Shown one piece after another: positions 12,148-20,408 of a stretch of DNA of 35,605 nucleotides. How positions within the stretch are numbered: the stretch's first letter is position 1; each line of letters starts with the position of its first letter. A program made the translations under genes and the position numbers. This stretch comes from Verrucomicrobiota bacterium (GTDB lineage Bacteria; Verrucomicrobiota; Verrucomicrobiia; Limisphaerales; JACRJZ01). The notes under the pieces were generated by a model, which worked only from the letters and a program-made list of their open reading frames with translations, made no database searches and had not been told where the DNA came from. The DNA is taken from the NCBI GenBank assembly GCA_016219875.1, contig JACRJZ010000009.1, forward strand, positions 1-35,605, in the 5' to 3' direction.

Positions 12148-12299
12148 GTAGCGCAGGCTTTCCAGCCTGCCGTATCGCCGACTTGCAGTCGACAGGGCGT
12201 GGCCAGTTCAGAAACACGCCGCGTTCGTTCCCGCCTTCGCCCGGCAACGTCCCGCAGGTTGAAAACCTGCGGGACGGCAGGCTGGAAAGCCCGCGCTAC
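12148..12299. repeat. GTAGCGC...GCGCTAC palindromic element
   Basis: A 152-base element has long inverted ends: GTAGCGCAGGCTTTCCAGCC on the left, matched by GGCTGGAAAGCCCGCGCTAC on the right with one small mismatch region. Inside are further hairpins (CCCGCAGGTT...AACCTGCGGG). The GTAGC/GCTAC termini are shared with elements inside genes at 28026-28108 and 31810-31956. It lies between treS and the PRC-barrel/BON gene. Confidence 0.85.
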
Positions 12300-12364
12300 G
12301 CTAAACACATCCGCCCTGAGGGCCAGCCCCTTGCCTTGCTGAACACTAAGAGTCGCCACCGGCG

Positions 12365-13630
12365 CTACTTGCGGACCGTGATCTGGTCGTCCACCTCCGT
12401 GACGCCGTCCGTGTTCTTGGCCGCCTTGACGACGGCTTCCTTCTGTTCCTCAGTGTCCACGGTTCCCTTTAGCGTGACCACGCTTCCTTCCGCCGTGATC
12501 TCAATGCTCTCCGCCACGGACGCCAGCGCGGAGTCCGCTTTGAGGGCTTCCACGATCTTGCTGGCCAGAGGAGAGGTCGCGGGAGCTGTTTCCACCTTGG
12601 CGGGCTTGTCTTCGGCTTCGCGGACAGGTTGCCGCATCAACTCTGTGGCGCCTTTGTCCTTTTCCATGTGAGCCGGCAGCCAGTACATCGGCGCGTGGTA
12701 GTAGGTGTAAACATCGGAAGCCCATTTGGGGTCGCTGAGGCCCGGCCAGTTCTCCTTGGTGAACTGCGGCGCGCGCTCAAGCTGGTCCCGGCTCATGTTG
12801 AGGACCAGGGCCTTTCCCGTGTCCGCGAAGCTCAACGCCTGTGGCGGAATCGGGTAAAGCTTGTCGCCCACGCCCAAAATGCCGCCCTGCGCCAGCACCG
12901 CGTAGAGGATGTGGCCTGACTTCAGGTCCAGCACCAAGTCCCGGATTTCGCCCAACTCCTGCTGGGCAGAATCACGCACGGTGAAGCCGATGATTTGCGT
13001 CGCCTTCCTCACGTTCGAGGGAGCCGCCGAGGCCACGGCGGGCGCGGCGGACGGTTCCGCCTCGCGCACCGCTTGGCGAGTGCCGCCCTGCGACCAGTAA
13101 GGCTCTTGCCCAAACTGGCGATAGGAGGCGACGAACTGGGCCACGTCATCCATCTGGCTCGCCTTGAACGCGGGTGTCTGATGGAAAGTCCGTTTGTCCG
13201 CATTCAGGGTCAGCGTCCTCTCCGTTTCGTTGTACTGGAAGGCGGTTGGCGGAATGGCGCGCACCGTTTCACCGATGCCCAGGAGACCGCCCGATTTGAC
13301 CAGACCGGCCACAATTCGGCCCTGCGGCAGATCGATCAGGCAGTCGCCGAACTCGCCGAACTTGGCGTTGTCAGATCCCCGGACGGTTTTACCGAGGAGA
13401 TCCGTGGACTTGTCGGCCCCGAATTGCGGCCCGGGGGCGAGCAAGTCGGAGAGTTTGTTCCACGCGGAAGATTTGTTGGTGTCGGTCACTTCTGGGACGG
13501 CTTTGTTGGTGTCGGTCTTTTCCTTGTCGATGGGAGTCGGGGGCGGTTCACCTGGCAAGGCAGGCCATGCCAGCGCGAACGCCATCAATCCACCGGCTGT
13601 GAGTGCCAACAGTCTCGTTGTCATTTTCAT
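12365..13630 (-). CDS. Exported protein with two PRC-barrel domains and a BON domain
   Basis: The start at 13630 (MKMTTRLLALTAGG) gives a clean signal peptide and follows a purine-rich stretch; longer forms would add a basic leader without support. The 421-residue protein has two PRC-barrel domains (about 78-145 and 207-280). Each has the pattern LxGxxVR/T..., ID/LDLxxGxI, GIGxxxxxIPP. A Thr/Ala-rich linker leads to a C-terminal BON domain (about 352-421, with VVTLKGTVDTEEQKEAVVKAA and GVTEVDDQITV). BON domains are usually periplasmic and linked to envelope or osmotic stress (OsmY-like), while PRC barrels act as small binding modules. A possible sigma-54 promoter lies at 13715-13730. Confidence 0.88.
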   Translation of the reverse strand: MKMTTRLLALTAGGLMAFALAWPALPGEPPPTPIDKEKTDTNKAVPEVTDTNKSSAWNKLSDLLAPGPQFGADKSTDLLGKTVRGSDNAKFGEFGDCLIDLPQGRIVAGLVKSGGLLGIGETVRAIPPTAFQYNETERTLTLNADKRTFHQTPAFKASQMDDVAQFVASYRQFGQEPYWSQGGTRQAVREAEPSAAPAVASAAPSNVRKATQIIGFTVRDSAQQELGEIRDLVLDLKSGHILYAVLAQGGILGVGDKLYPIPPQALSFADTGKALVLNMSRDQLERAPQFTKENWPGLSDPKWASDVYTYYHAPMYWLPAHMEKDKGATELMRQPVREAEDKPAKVETAPATSPLASKIVEALKADSALASVAESIEITAEGSVVTLKGTVDTEEQKEAVVKAAKNTDGVTEVDDQITVRK

Positions 13631-13714
13631 AGTCTTTCTCTTTCGTAGTGCATGTTTCGGTTGACTGGCTCGCAACCAACGAAATGCCTGGCCCGAGCCT
13701 TGGCTTTGGGTCTA

Positions 13715-13730
13715 GCCGCCGGAATGCCAA
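13715..13730 (-). promoter_or_regulatory. Possible sigma-54 promoter for the PRC/BON gene
   Basis: On the minus strand the sequence reads TTGGCATTCCGGCGGC. The -24 element TTGGCAT is close to the consensus TTGGCAC, and a GC lies ten bases after the GG. The -12 side is weak (CGGC against TTGC). The predicted transcript start would be about 70 bases before the start codon. Chance matches are common in GC-rich DNA, so this is a suggestion only. Confidence 0.3.
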
Positions 13731-13804
13731 TCGGATCGTCGGGCGGGCAGATGGCCCTGGCTCAAGGAATTGCGGGGATTTCGGAATCGAAGGGCGGGTA
13801 GAAG

Positions 13805-13855
13805 CCTGCAATTTGCAATCGAGAACCGTGGCCGGACTTGCGAATTGCAGTGCAG
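13805..13855. repeat. CCTGCAATTTGCAA-type repeat, degenerate copy
   Basis: A pair of near-palindromes, CCTGCAATTTGCAA and TTGCGAATTGCAGTGCAG, lies upstream of the PRC/BON gene. It resembles the TGCAAATTGCAG...GATTGCAGG repeats at 15516-15561 and 20096-20140 but lacks their shared CGTTCGCTCG centre. Confidence 0.45.
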
Positions 13856-13901
13856 AGCAGCCCGCTCGAACCTGCGGAACCAGCGGGGCGCTGCCGGGAA
13901 G

Positions 13902-14756
13902 TTATTCCGGGACGACGAAGTTGAAGACTTGAGGCTTCTTCCCGTCTTGGACCGTGACGGTGATCTTCTGGCCGGCGGACGTCTTGAGGAATTTGCGAAA
14001 CGACTCCAGATCGCGATCCGAATCCGTCTCATCCGCCGTTTTGGCACACAACGTCGATTCCGATCTCGCCACGGGAAGATGAGCACGGGCGGCGAGGTCC
14101 TTGCACGGGACCACGGGCTTTCGCGGGTTGAGGCGGGAGAGATGTTCGGCGGGAACCGCGAAGTTGACGTTTTGCGCGTCGATCTTGCTCCAGGAGGCCA
14201 CGCCCACCACTTCCCCTCGCTCATTCACCATGGGACCGCCGCTGTTGCCGGTGGAAAGCGGGCAAGACATCTGGTACTGCGGGAAACCGTCAATCGACTG
14301 AACTTGGCTGAGCAAGCCGTCGGCGATGCTGAAGGCGAAGCCCCTCGGCGCGCCGATCACGTAGGCCCGCGCTCCCACCCGAGGCGGGGTCTTGGCGAGT
14401 TTGGCCAGCGGGCGGCCGGTGATCTTGAGTCTGATCAAGGCCAGATCGTGCCGCTCGTCCTTGTCCACCACGCCTAAGACTTCCACTTTGGTGCCGTCGG
14501 CAAAATGGGCGGTCACCTCCGCCGCGTCAAAGACGACGTGCCAGGAAGTGACGGCCAGCCCCTCGCCCAGGGCCAGGAACCCCGAACCCGTGAAGCGGTC
14601 GCCTTGGGTGTTCACCACCTTGAGCGTCATCACGGAGGGCAGCAGCCGCGCGTAAATCTCCTCGGGCTTCAAGTCTTGGGAAGGGGACAGCCCCGGCGTC
14701 AGCAACGCCGCGGCCCACACTGCTCTGTTCAGCAACAAACTCAAATACTCACGCAT
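13902..14756 (-). CDS. Secreted trypsin-like serine protease (S1 family, no PDZ)
   Basis: The 284-residue protein has an N-terminal hydrophobic signal segment (about residues 5-25) and a chymotrypsin-fold protease domain. The catalytic triad is readable: His73 in TSWHVV, Asp104 in HDLALI, and Ser172 in STGNSGGPM. This is the HtrA/DegP-like arrangement of the domain, but no PDZ domain follows. The C-terminal 60 residues (ESFRKFLKTSAGQKITVTVQ) look like a small unassigned domain. It probably acts in the periplasm on damaged or regulatory proteins. It follows the DUF3568 lipoprotein gene on the same strand with a 109-base gap that contains a hairpin. Confidence 0.9.
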   Translation of the reverse strand: MREYLSLLLNRAVWAAALLTPGLSPSQDLKPEEIYARLLPSVMTLKVVNTQGDRFTGSGFLALGEGLAVTSWHVVFDAAEVTAHFADGTKVEVLGVVDKDERHDLALIRLKITGRPLAKLAKTPPRVGARAYVIGAPRGFAFSIADGLLSQVQSIDGFPQYQMSCPLSTGNSGGPMVNERGEVVGVASWSKIDAQNVNFAVPAEHLSRLNPRKPVVPCKDLAARAHLPVARSESTLCAKTADETDSDRDLESFRKFLKTSAGQKITVTVQDGKKPQVFNFVVPE

Positions 14757-14773
14757 CGAACGACACCGGTCCG

Positions 14774-14811
14774 CCGGCAGATTCCTGGGCGGGCCAAGCG
14801 GAATCTGCCGG
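14774..14811 (-). terminator. Stem-loop between lipoprotein and protease genes
   Basis: Perfect 12-base arms, CCGGCAGATTCC (14774-14785) and GGAATCTGCCGG (14800-14811), surround a 14-base loop. There is no T-run on either side, so it may be a factor-dependent terminator, an mRNA-stabilising hairpin or a small repeat rather than an intrinsic terminator. Confidence 0.4.
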
Positions 14812-14865
14812 GCCGGTGCGCGAAGCGCAAGCGGTTAGTGCATTGCCAATCGGCCAACCCGCGGA

Positions 14866-15267
14866 CTACAGCCCCTTCTTCACTTCATCCAGGATTTGCT
14901 GCGAGGCGGCCTTGTCACCCCACGTTCCCACCCGGATGCTGATGCGCGTGGCGCTGTCCGTCAGCTTCTTCAAACTGATGGTGACAGCTTGGTCTTTGGC
15001 GTTCCTGGCCTTGATCTTGGCGCTGGTGCCATCGTTCTCTTCGCCGATTTTCTTCAACTTGAGGTTGGTCACGGCTTGGTTGGCGGCGGTGGTGCATTTG
15101 GCCAGAGGGGCCTCCAGGTTGGACTGCAGTTCGCCTTTGACGTACACGACGGCGCCCGCGCCTGCCGCCGCGCCTCCCGCCACCGCCACGGCGAGACAAC
15201 CGGTCATCAACGGCAACCCTGCCGCCAGCACTCCTGCCAATACGATTTGTTTGAATGTAGTTTTCAT
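14866..15267 (-). CDS. Small DUF3568-type lipoprotein
   Basis: The start at 15267 gives a 133-residue protein, MKTTFKQIVLAGVLAAG..., with a lipobox LMTGC (Cys at about residue 24) and a Gly/Ala/Val-rich stretch after it. The rest fits the DUF3568 family: a VKGEL start, helical NLEAPLAKCTTAANQAVTNL, strands around KIKARNAKDQAVTISLKK, and RISIRVGTWGDKAASQQILDEVKKGL at the end. Longer in-frame starts exist upstream but would run through repeat sequence and bury the signal peptide. The function is unknown; it is presumably an outer- or inner-membrane lipoprotein. Confidence 0.85.
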   Translation of the reverse strand: MKTTFKQIVLAGVLAAGLPLMTGCLAVAVAGGAAAGAGAVVYVKGELQSNLEAPLAKCTTAANQAVTNLKLKKIGEENDGTSAKIKARNAKDQAVTISLKKLTDSATRISIRVGTWGDKAASQQILDEVKKGL

Positions 15268-15408
15268 AGCGAATCCGAACTTCAGCATCGGACACGCCAA
15301 CATGACTCGCAGCCGGGGGCGCTCCCAAGGGCGGTTGCATCTCGGGCGTCCCGGCGCGTTGCCGCGGCCAGCATGGCAATCTCCGTCCTTCGATCCTCTT
15401 GAAAAACA

Positions 15409-15473
15409 GTAGCAGCCGACGTGAGGAGGCTCTGTTTTCATTGAAGTCTGAGCCTCCTCACGTCGGCTGCTAC
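15409..15473. repeat. GTAGCAGCCGAC palindromic repeat, second copy
   Basis: Arms of 23 bases (15409-15431 and 15451-15473) match the copy at 1268-1340: GTAGCAGCCGACGTGAGGAG and its reverse complement. The inner part of the arms (CTGTTTT) is no longer paired, so this copy has decayed or has a different loop. Confidence 0.85.
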
Positions 15474-15515
15474 GGGGTTTTACAATTGCCTCCTTCGTCA
15501 CCCGGAAGGATGCAG

Positions 15516-15561
15516 CCTGCAAATTGCAGGCCGCCTCGCGTTCGCTCGTGCAGATTGCAGG
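15516..15561. repeat. TGCAAATTGCAG...CGTTCGCTCG repeat
   Basis: The near-palindrome CCTGCAAATTGCAGG is followed by CGTTCGCTCG and TGCAGATTGCAGG. The same order of words occurs at 20096-20140, showing a dispersed intergenic repeat. Confidence 0.65.
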
Positions 15562-15608
15562 CGGTGCCGGCGAGGGCGCAGGACTTCTGATCCCGTGAGA
15601 ATGACGTG

Positions 15609-15680
15609 GCCTGCCCGGTGAACGCACCGGGCCTACAGGGTCGCACAGGAGCTGTAGGTCGGGTCCCCAGACCCGGCAAA
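15609..15680. repeat. Two hairpins downstream of the histidine kinase gene
   Basis: CCTGCCCGGTG pairs with CACCGGGC (about 15609-15632), and GTCGGGTCCCCAGACCCGGC (about 15657-15676) folds as a GGGTC/GACCC hairpin. Both lie just past the stop of the kinase gene and may end its transcript, although no T-run follows. The gene-free stretch 15268-15689 is otherwise made of this and the two preceding repeats. Confidence 0.5.
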
Positions 15681-15689
15681 GGGAGAGTT

Positions 15690-17537
15690 CTATTCGTGTT
15701 GCCGGACCGCTGCGACGCGGGGCAGCGTGAAGTAGAACTCGCTACCCCGCCCGTCTCTTGGTTTCACCCCGATTCGGCCGCCGTGGGCCACGACGATTTC
15801 CCGCGCAATGGACAAGCCCAGGCCCGCGCCGGTTTTCGTCTGGCCGGGCACGCGAAAGAAGCGATCGAAAATCCGGGTCCGGTATTCCTCCGGCACCCCT
15901 GGCCCTTCGTCCAAGACGCTGAACTGCACGTCGCCACTTTGGGTGCGCGCAGCGCGGAGCAGGATTTCCCCGCGGGCCGGCGAATGTTTGCTGGCGTTGG
16001 TGATGAGGTTGGCAAAGACGAGGCTGATCCGCGACCGGTCCACCGACACGGCAGGCAACCCAGGATCGATCAAGGCCACCAAGCGTAATCCCGACGCCGA
16101 TACCGCTTCGAGCATCTCTCGCAGTGCGCCCGCCGCCAGTTCGTCCGGGGTGGTTTCTTCCCGGTTCAACTCCGCACTGCCCGCGTCGAGCCGCGCCAGA
16201 TCGAGCAGATTGTTCAGCGTCCGCAGCATCCGCTCGGCGTCGTCGCGCGCGGTCTGGAGGAGGTCGCTTTGCGTGCCGCTCAACTCGCCGGTCGTCTTCT
16301 CCAGCAAGAGGTGGAGCGCCAGGCGCAGGCTGGTGAGCGGGGTCTTCAACTCGTGGCTGACGGTGCCCACCAGGTTGGTCTTGGCGTCGTCCAGCAGCCG
16401 GAAGCGGGTGACATCATAGAGGACCACGGCGATGCCGAGCAGGGCCTCCTCCGCGTTGCGCATGGTGACGATGCGCGGGAGAAAAAACTTTTCTTCGCCG
16501 TTGAGCCGGAAGGAAACCACTTCCTGAAAACTGGCCGGCAAAAAATTTTCGCCGGTCTGCAACGCGTGGCGGGCCGTGGCCTGCAGCCGCGCGGGCAGTG
16601 CGCCGCCCAGATGCAGGGCCGCGGCCAGGCTGTCCGCAGCCGGGTTCGTCAACTCAATCCGCCCCGCCGGATTCAGGACGAAGATGGGATCGGGAAACGA
16701 CCCCAGCGTGGCCTCCATCGTGCGGTGCAGCCGGAGGATTTCGTCGGTGGTGCTTTGGCGGTAGGCGTGAAGCTGGGCGGCCATCTTGTTGAAGGCGACC
16801 GCGAGTTCGCCCAGTTCCCGGATGGGAGCCACCGGCACCGGCTGGCCGAGCTGGCCTTCCCCCAATTCGCGCGTCGCCCGCGTGAGGTTTTGCACCGGCT
16901 CCAGGATGGAACGGCTCACTTGGTAACAGGCGAAGCTCGCGATGGCCAGGGCCGCCGCGAGGCCGATGAGCAGGAGGTGGGTGACCCGCCGGGTGATGTG
17001 CCGGGCGTTTTCCTCCGCGGCCAGAATGGCGTCGTGGTGCCGGCGGCTGATTTTCTCCAGCAGCAGCGTGGCGGCGGTCATCGCCGGATAGAGCCGGGCC
17101 TCGTAGCACTGCCGCTGTTCCTCGCGCTGCGGGGAGGCGAAGATCTGCGTTCCGGCCTCCACAAAGCTCTGTTGGTTGGTGGCCAACTGCGCGCTCCACG
17201 CCCGCTCTTCGGGTGAAGTGATGTTGCCCTGTTGCACCGCCAAGTTGTGTTCGAAGAGCTTCCGGTTTTGCGCAAAGAGCTGCTGCCCCAGTTCGCGTTG
17301 TTGCTCGAATGCCAGCAACACCCCGCCTTGCATCCGGGCCAGCGACAGGCTCATGGCCTGCGCGGCTGCGACGCTCTGGTAATGCTTCATCGCGGCCACG
17401 CTCGTGCTCGTGGCCAGCCAGGAAAGGAGCACGGTGGCATACACGCCCACCGCCAGGAGCATGAGCACCAGCGGCACGAGGTTCAGAAACAACCGCGTGC
17501 TCAAGAGGCCGCCGCGGGATTTCTCCGCGGCGCTCAT
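15690..17537 (-). CDS. Membrane sensor histidine kinase (HAMP-PAS-HisKA-HATPase)
   Basis: The 615-residue protein has two membrane segments (about 14-40 and 184-205) flanking a roughly 140-residue periplasmic helical sensor rich in Gln/Glu. A HAMP domain follows (about 206-260). A PAS-like domain comes next (about 266-380; [24 protein letters not shown]). The HisKA domain has the phospho-acceptor His395 in [13 protein letters not shown]. The ATPase domain shows the N-box LITNASKHS (Asn510/514), [16 protein letters not shown] and [10 protein letters not shown]. The start codon overlaps the stop of the upstream response regulator (ATGA), so the two are translationally coupled partners. The signal sensed is unknown; the surrounding envelope genes suggest cell-envelope or osmotic stress. 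Confidence 0.94.
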   Translation of the reverse strand: MSAAEKSRGGLLSTRLFLNLVPLVLMLLAVGVYATVLLSWLATSTSVAAMKHYQSVAAAQAMSLSLARMQGGVLLAFEQQRELGQQLFAQNRKLFEHNLAVQQGNITSPEERAWSAQLATNQQSFVEAGTQIFASPQREEQRQCYEARLYPAMTAATLLLEKISRRHHDAILAAEENARHITRRVTHLLLIGLAAALAIASFACYQVSRSILEPVQNLTRATRELGEGQLGQPVPVAPIRELGELAVAFNKMAAQLHAYRQSTTDEILRLHRTMEATLGSFPDPIFVLNPAGRIELTNPAADSLAAALHLGGALPARLQATARHALQTGENFLPASFQEVVSFRLNGEEKFFLPRIVTMRNAEEALLGIAVVLYDVTRFRLLDDAKTNLVGTVSHELKTPLTSLRLALHLLLEKTTGELSGTQSDLLQTARDDAERMLRTLNNLLDLARLDAGSAELNREETTPDELAAGALREMLEAVSASGLRLVALIDPGLPAVSVDRSRISLVFANLITNASKHSPARGEILLRAARTQSGDVQFSVLDEGPGVPEEYRTRIFDRFFRVPGQTKTGAGLGLSIAREIVVAHGGRIGVKPRDGRGSEFYFTLPRVAAVRQHE

Positions 17538-18895
17538 GGGGCGGAATCGGCTTCCGGCGCGAGTTTCTTCCGTTTCCGGTACAAGGTCGCCGGATCGATC
17601 CCCAGGATGCGGGCCGCCTCCTCCTGCGTTGCCGCCTGGTTCAGCACCAAACGCAGGTGTTCGTTCTCCAGCGCCTCCAGGGACACCGCCGCGCCCACCT
17701 GAACACGGCTGGTTTCGTCTTGACCGGAGGCCAGGCGCATCTGGTCCGGCAAATCCCCCAGTTCAATCCGCTCTCCGGCCGCCAGGATCACGGCGCGCTC
17801 CACCACGTTGCGCAACTCGCGCAAATTGCCCGGCCAGGGGTAGCTGTGCAGCGCCCGGCTGGCGGCGTCCGAGAACGCCGGAATCGGCTTGCCGCATTGC
17901 GCGGAAAAAAAACGCAGATAGCTCGCCGCCAAGTTCGGCAAATCGGCCCGCCGTTCGCGCAGGGGCGGCAACGTGAGCGCGATGACGTTGAGGCGATAGA
18001 AGAGATCCTCGCGGAAGCGGCCCTCCTTCACGGCTTGTTCGAGATTCCGGTTCGAGGCAGCGATGACGCGAAGGTTCGCGCGTCGGGGTTTGTCCTCGCC
18101 CAGCCGCTCGTATTCCTTTTCCTGGAGCAAGCGCAGGAGCTTGGGCTGGATTTCCAGCGGGAGTTCGCCGATCTCGTCCAGGAACAGTGTGCCGCCCTCC
18201 GCCCGCGCAACCTTGCCCCATGTGTCCGACACGGCCCCGGTGTAGGCGCCTTTCACGTGGCCAAACAATTCGCTCTCCAGCAACTCGCGCGACAGGCTGG
18301 GGCAACTCACGGTCACGAACGCGTTTTCCTTCAGCGGGCTGGCTTCATGGATGGCCCGCGCCAGCACCGTCTTGCCGGTGCCGCTCTCGCCCAGGATCAA
18401 AATCGTGGCCGGCGTGGCGGCGGCTTTCAGCGCGATCTCCAGCGTCTTCTGCACGGCTGGCTCGGCGGTCGTCAAGTCGGGCGGCGGCGAGTCCGTCGAG
18501 AGCCGCGATTCCAAATCGGCCAGGCGATGCTCGAGCTTGCGCGCGCGGGTGATGCGGGTGAGGACTTTCCTGATTTGTTCGGGCGTGAAGGGTTTCGGGA
18601 CGTAGTCCGTGGCCCCGCGGCGCATCGCTTCCACGGCGTTTTCGATCGACGCGTAGGCCGTGAAGACAACGACCTCCAATGGTGGGCTGCTTGCCAGCAT
18701 CTTCGGAAGGAGGTCTAGGCCGCTCTCGCCATCCAGTTTCAAGTCGAGGAAGGCCACATCGAACTGGGCCTTGTCGAGTTGGTGGAGCGCGGCGGCGCCG
18801 GTCGCCACGCCGACGGTCTGGTGGCCCAGTCCTTCCAGCAAAACCGCGGTGGTTTTGCGGATGCCCTCTTCGTCGTCGATGATCAACAGGCGCAT
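17534..18895 (-). CDS. Sigma-54-dependent response regulator (NtrC family)
   Basis: The 453-residue protein has a receiver domain (1-120) with acidic Asp7/Asp8, the phospho-acceptor Asp51 in [11 protein letters not shown] and Lys101. It has an AAA+ domain (about 140-375): Walker A GESGTGKT (169-176), the sigma-54 contact loop GAYTGA (216-221, a Tyr variant of GAFTGA), Walker B TLFLDE (236-241), and the [12 protein letters not shown] and [18 protein letters not shown] blocks. A Fis-type helix-turn-helix (about 411-445; [21 protein letters not shown]) ends the protein. It activates sigma-54 promoters when phosphorylated by the kinase encoded next to it. GG-N10-GC motifs before nearby envelope genes make those likely targets. 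Confidence 0.95.
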   Translation of the reverse strand: MRLLIIDDEEGIRKTTAVLLEGLGHQTVGVATGAAALHQLDKAQFDVAFLDLKLDGESGLDLLPKMLASSPPLEVVVFTAYASIENAVEAMRRGATDYVPKPFTPEQIRKVLTRITRARKLEHRLADLESRLSTDSPPPDLTTAEPAVQKTLEIALKAAATPATILILGESGTGKTVLARAIHEASPLKENAFVTVSCPSLSRELLESELFGHVKGAYTGAVSDTWGKVARAEGGTLFLDEIGELPLEIQPKLLRLLQEKEYERLGEDKPRRANLRVIAASNRNLEQAVKEGRFREDLFYRLNVIALTLPPLRERRADLPNLAASYLRFFSAQCGKPIPAFSDAASRALHSYPWPGNLRELRNVVERAVILAAGERIELGDLPDQMRLASGQDETSRVQVGAAVSLEALENEHLRLVLNQAATQEEAARILGIDPATLYRKRKKLAPEADSAP

Positions 18896-19009
18896 GATGC
18901 TGGTCCGTTGCCCGCCCGACCGGTTGCGAGTGGGATCGGGCCTTCTCTTCGCAAGTGCGGGAATCTACACCCGCCGCCGGCAAGCGCCACCCGCGAACTG
19001 GGCATGAGA

Positions 19010-19115
19010 CGGCCCACAGACGCTCGGCGGGATGTGTCGGCGGGCGAAGGGGCCGGGTTTCATCCCAGTCTGCCCCTCCGCGCGGCCGCGGCATGCCGAG
19101 TTGATCTGTGGGCCG
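19010..19115. repeat. Distant inverted repeat upstream of the response regulator
   Basis: CGGCCCACAG (19010-19019) and CTGTGGGCCG (19106-19115) are exact 10-base arms bounding about 86 bases of GC-rich, gene-free DNA. This could be a decayed repeat element or a folded leader. No promoter was recognised in this gap. Confidence 0.35.
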
Positions 19116-19149
19116 AAATGCGGTTTCTGCTTTCTGATTCCGTGTGATG

Positions 19150-19623
19150 CTAAGCGGAGAACTTCGCCTTTGCGTCCTCAATGGCTTTCTTGAAGTCGCT
19201 CAGCGCGGCCGTGAGTTGCTCCTTGACCTGTTGCCAGGTTTCCTGGCTCGACTGCTTCAATTCCTCGCACTTGTCCGCTGCGGCCTGGCTCTTCTCACGC
19301 AACGCCGCCAGGGCTTTGTCCACCTCAGCCTTGGCGTCGCCGGTGTAGCCGGCGGCTTTCTTCGCCAGTTCTTCAATCTTGGCCTTGCCCTCCTTCAGTT
19401 CCTGCTCTGCGGCGGCCAGGGTGGCATTCTTCTCATCCGCAGGTTTGGCTCCGCGGCCGGGTTCGGCCACGCTCGGAGTCGGGGCTGGCGTGTTCTGTTT
19501 CGCTTCCGACGGCTGGGACTCACTCTGGGGTCCCGTGTTGTCAGTCGTTTGCCGGTTGGCTTGACTGCAGCCCAGCAAGGCTGCCGACACAGCGCAGGCA
19601 AAGAGGTATCGGTTCAGTTTCAT
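19150..19623 (-). CDS. Small coiled-coil lipoprotein
   Basis: The 157-residue protein begins MKLNRYLFACAVSAALLGCS, a lipoprotein signal with lipobox ALLGC (Cys at 19). A Thr/Gln/Pro-rich linker (about 20-60) is followed by a long amphipathic, probably coiled-coil helix region rich in Ala, Lys and Glu (about 65-157; repeated KAEVDKALAALREK-like heptads). This composition resembles apolipoprotein-like or LEA-like helical proteins, but no family is firmly recognised. A periplasmic or envelope-associated role is likely. A purine-rich tract (AAAGAGAGAAAT) precedes the start codon. It lies between the DUF1328 gene and the two-component genes, same strand. Confidence 0.8.
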   Translation of the reverse strand: MKLNRYLFACAVSAALLGCSQANRQTTDNTGPQSESQPSEAKQNTPAPTPSVAEPGRGAKPADEKNATLAAAEQELKEGKAKIEELAKKAAGYTGDAKAEVDKALAALREKSQAAADKCEELKQSSQETWQQVKEQLTAALSDFKKAIEDAKAKFSA

Positions 19624-19684
19624 ATTTCTCTCTTTCTTTTTTTGGTTTCAGGTGGCGAAGCGCGCCGGCCTGGTCGGGCAATCC

Positions 19685-19700
19685 GCCACGACCCGGCCAA
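19685..19700 (-). promoter_or_regulatory. Possible sigma-54 promoter for the coiled-coil lipoprotein
   Basis: On the minus strand it reads TTGGCCGGGTCGTGGC: a GG-N10-GC pair with TTGGC at -24 and TGGC at -12. The predicted start of transcription is about 50 bases before the start codon. It is a weak match that could arise by chance. Confidence 0.28.
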
Positions 19701-19738
19701 CCCGCTCCGTTTTCAGGCGGGGTTCCCGGTCTTGGCCT

Positions 19739-19900
19739 TTAGGTGCGATTCCGACCGAAGATCAGGGACACGAGGAACACCACCACGAAAATCACAAACA
19801 GGGCTTGGGCGATGCCCGCCGCGGTGCCCGCGAGGCCCGTGAAGCCCAGCAAGGCGGCTAGCAACGCCACGATCAAAAATGTCAAGGACCAGCCCAGCAT
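19739..19900 (-). CDS. DUF1328 (YtjA-type) small membrane protein
   Basis: The start at 19900 (MLGWSLTFL) is chosen over longer frames because GGAGGT lies four bases before it and because family members begin MLxWxLTFL. The 53-residue product is almost wholly hydrophobic with two membrane segments, the motif [17 protein letters not shown] between them, and a basic end FGRNRT. This is the DUF1328 family, found in many bacteria and often tied to stress-induced regulons, with no known biochemical function. A good sigma-54 promoter match lies about 90-100 bases upstream. Confidence 0.9.
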   Translation of the reverse strand: MLGWSLTFLIVALLAALLGFTGLAGTAAGIAQALFVIFVVVFLVSLIFGRNRT

Positions 19901-19904
19901 AGGG

Positions 19905-19910
19905 ACCTCC
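19905..19910 (-). promoter_or_regulatory. Ribosome binding site GGAGGT for DUF1328 gene
   Basis: A perfect Shine-Dalgarno sequence lies four bases before the ATG at 19900. It decides the start and excludes the longer in-frame ATG at 19933. Confidence 0.85.
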
Positions 19911-19990
19911 GGCTTCACCGCATTGTCTTCCATTTGCTCGCGAATCTGTTCATACGCCGTTCGTTCGTTTTCTCTCGCGAGCGTCTTTAA

Positions 19991-20006
19991 GCGTCCGCTG
20001 TGCCAA
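19991..20006 (-). promoter_or_regulatory. Sigma-54 promoter candidate for the DUF1328 gene
   Basis: On the minus strand it reads TTGGCACAGCGGACGC. The -24 element TTGGCAC matches the consensus fully and GC follows the GG by exactly ten bases; the -12 element is ACGC instead of TTGC. Transcription would start near 19979, about 80 bases before the start codon. It is the best of the candidates around the sigma-54 regulator. Confidence 0.5.
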
Positions 20007-20408
20007 GCCAGCCTCGGGGAGCCGCGGCGCGATGTCGGACAGGGAGTTAAGATGTGCGCGGGTCGGGACAACCGCTTCCTCCGCCGTGCCGTCAATGCAA
20101 ATTGCAGCCCAGCCGTTCGCTCGAGGTTGCAGGTTGCAAGCGTGCTGCGTGTTGATGGGCCTCGCTGTTGCGGTGGAGCACGCAGCCGTTGGCATCGGCC
20201 TGAACATCATGCTGACCGAGGCCGCCGAGTAGGGGCACGACGGACGGCGTCTGCCCTTCCTCGAATCGCGGTAGGCGATCTTCACCAGCGAACTGCTTTG
20301 GGGTGGCAACGGAAGCTCCTTGCAGGACGTGCGAACTGGCGCGCCAAGGAGACTTCCTCGGACCACCGCGTGAACAGAATCGATCCACCGAGCGTCCAGT
20401 CACCCGGT
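20007..20408. other. Gene-free region between DUF1328 gene and GH5 gene
   Basis: No convincing gene is seen on either strand. The region holds the repeat at 20096-20140 and presumably the promoter of the plus-strand GH5 gene, for which no clear -35/-10 pair was found. Open frames continue through it without a start, signal or family match. Confidence 0.5.
20096..20140. repeat. TGCAAATTGCAG...CGTTCGCTCG repeat, second copy
   Basis: TGCAAATTGCAGCC, CGTTCGCTCG and GGTTGCAGGTTGCAA occur in the same order as in the copy at 15516-15561. Confidence 0.65.

Noticed and set aside
13686..13699. A second GG-N10-GC pair upstream of the PRC/BON gene
   Set aside because: Its -24 side (AAGGCTC) is much poorer than the neighbouring TTGGCAT motif.
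13902..14756. Protease as DegP/HtrA
   Set aside because: The trypsin-like domain fits but there is no PDZ domain, so the degP name is not used.
15285..15300. TTGGCGTGTCCGATGC as a sigma-54 promoter for the DUF3568 lipoprotein gene
   Set aside because: The motif fits, but transcription would start only about six bases before the ATG, leaving no room for a ribosome site; a chance match is likely in this GC-rich DNA.
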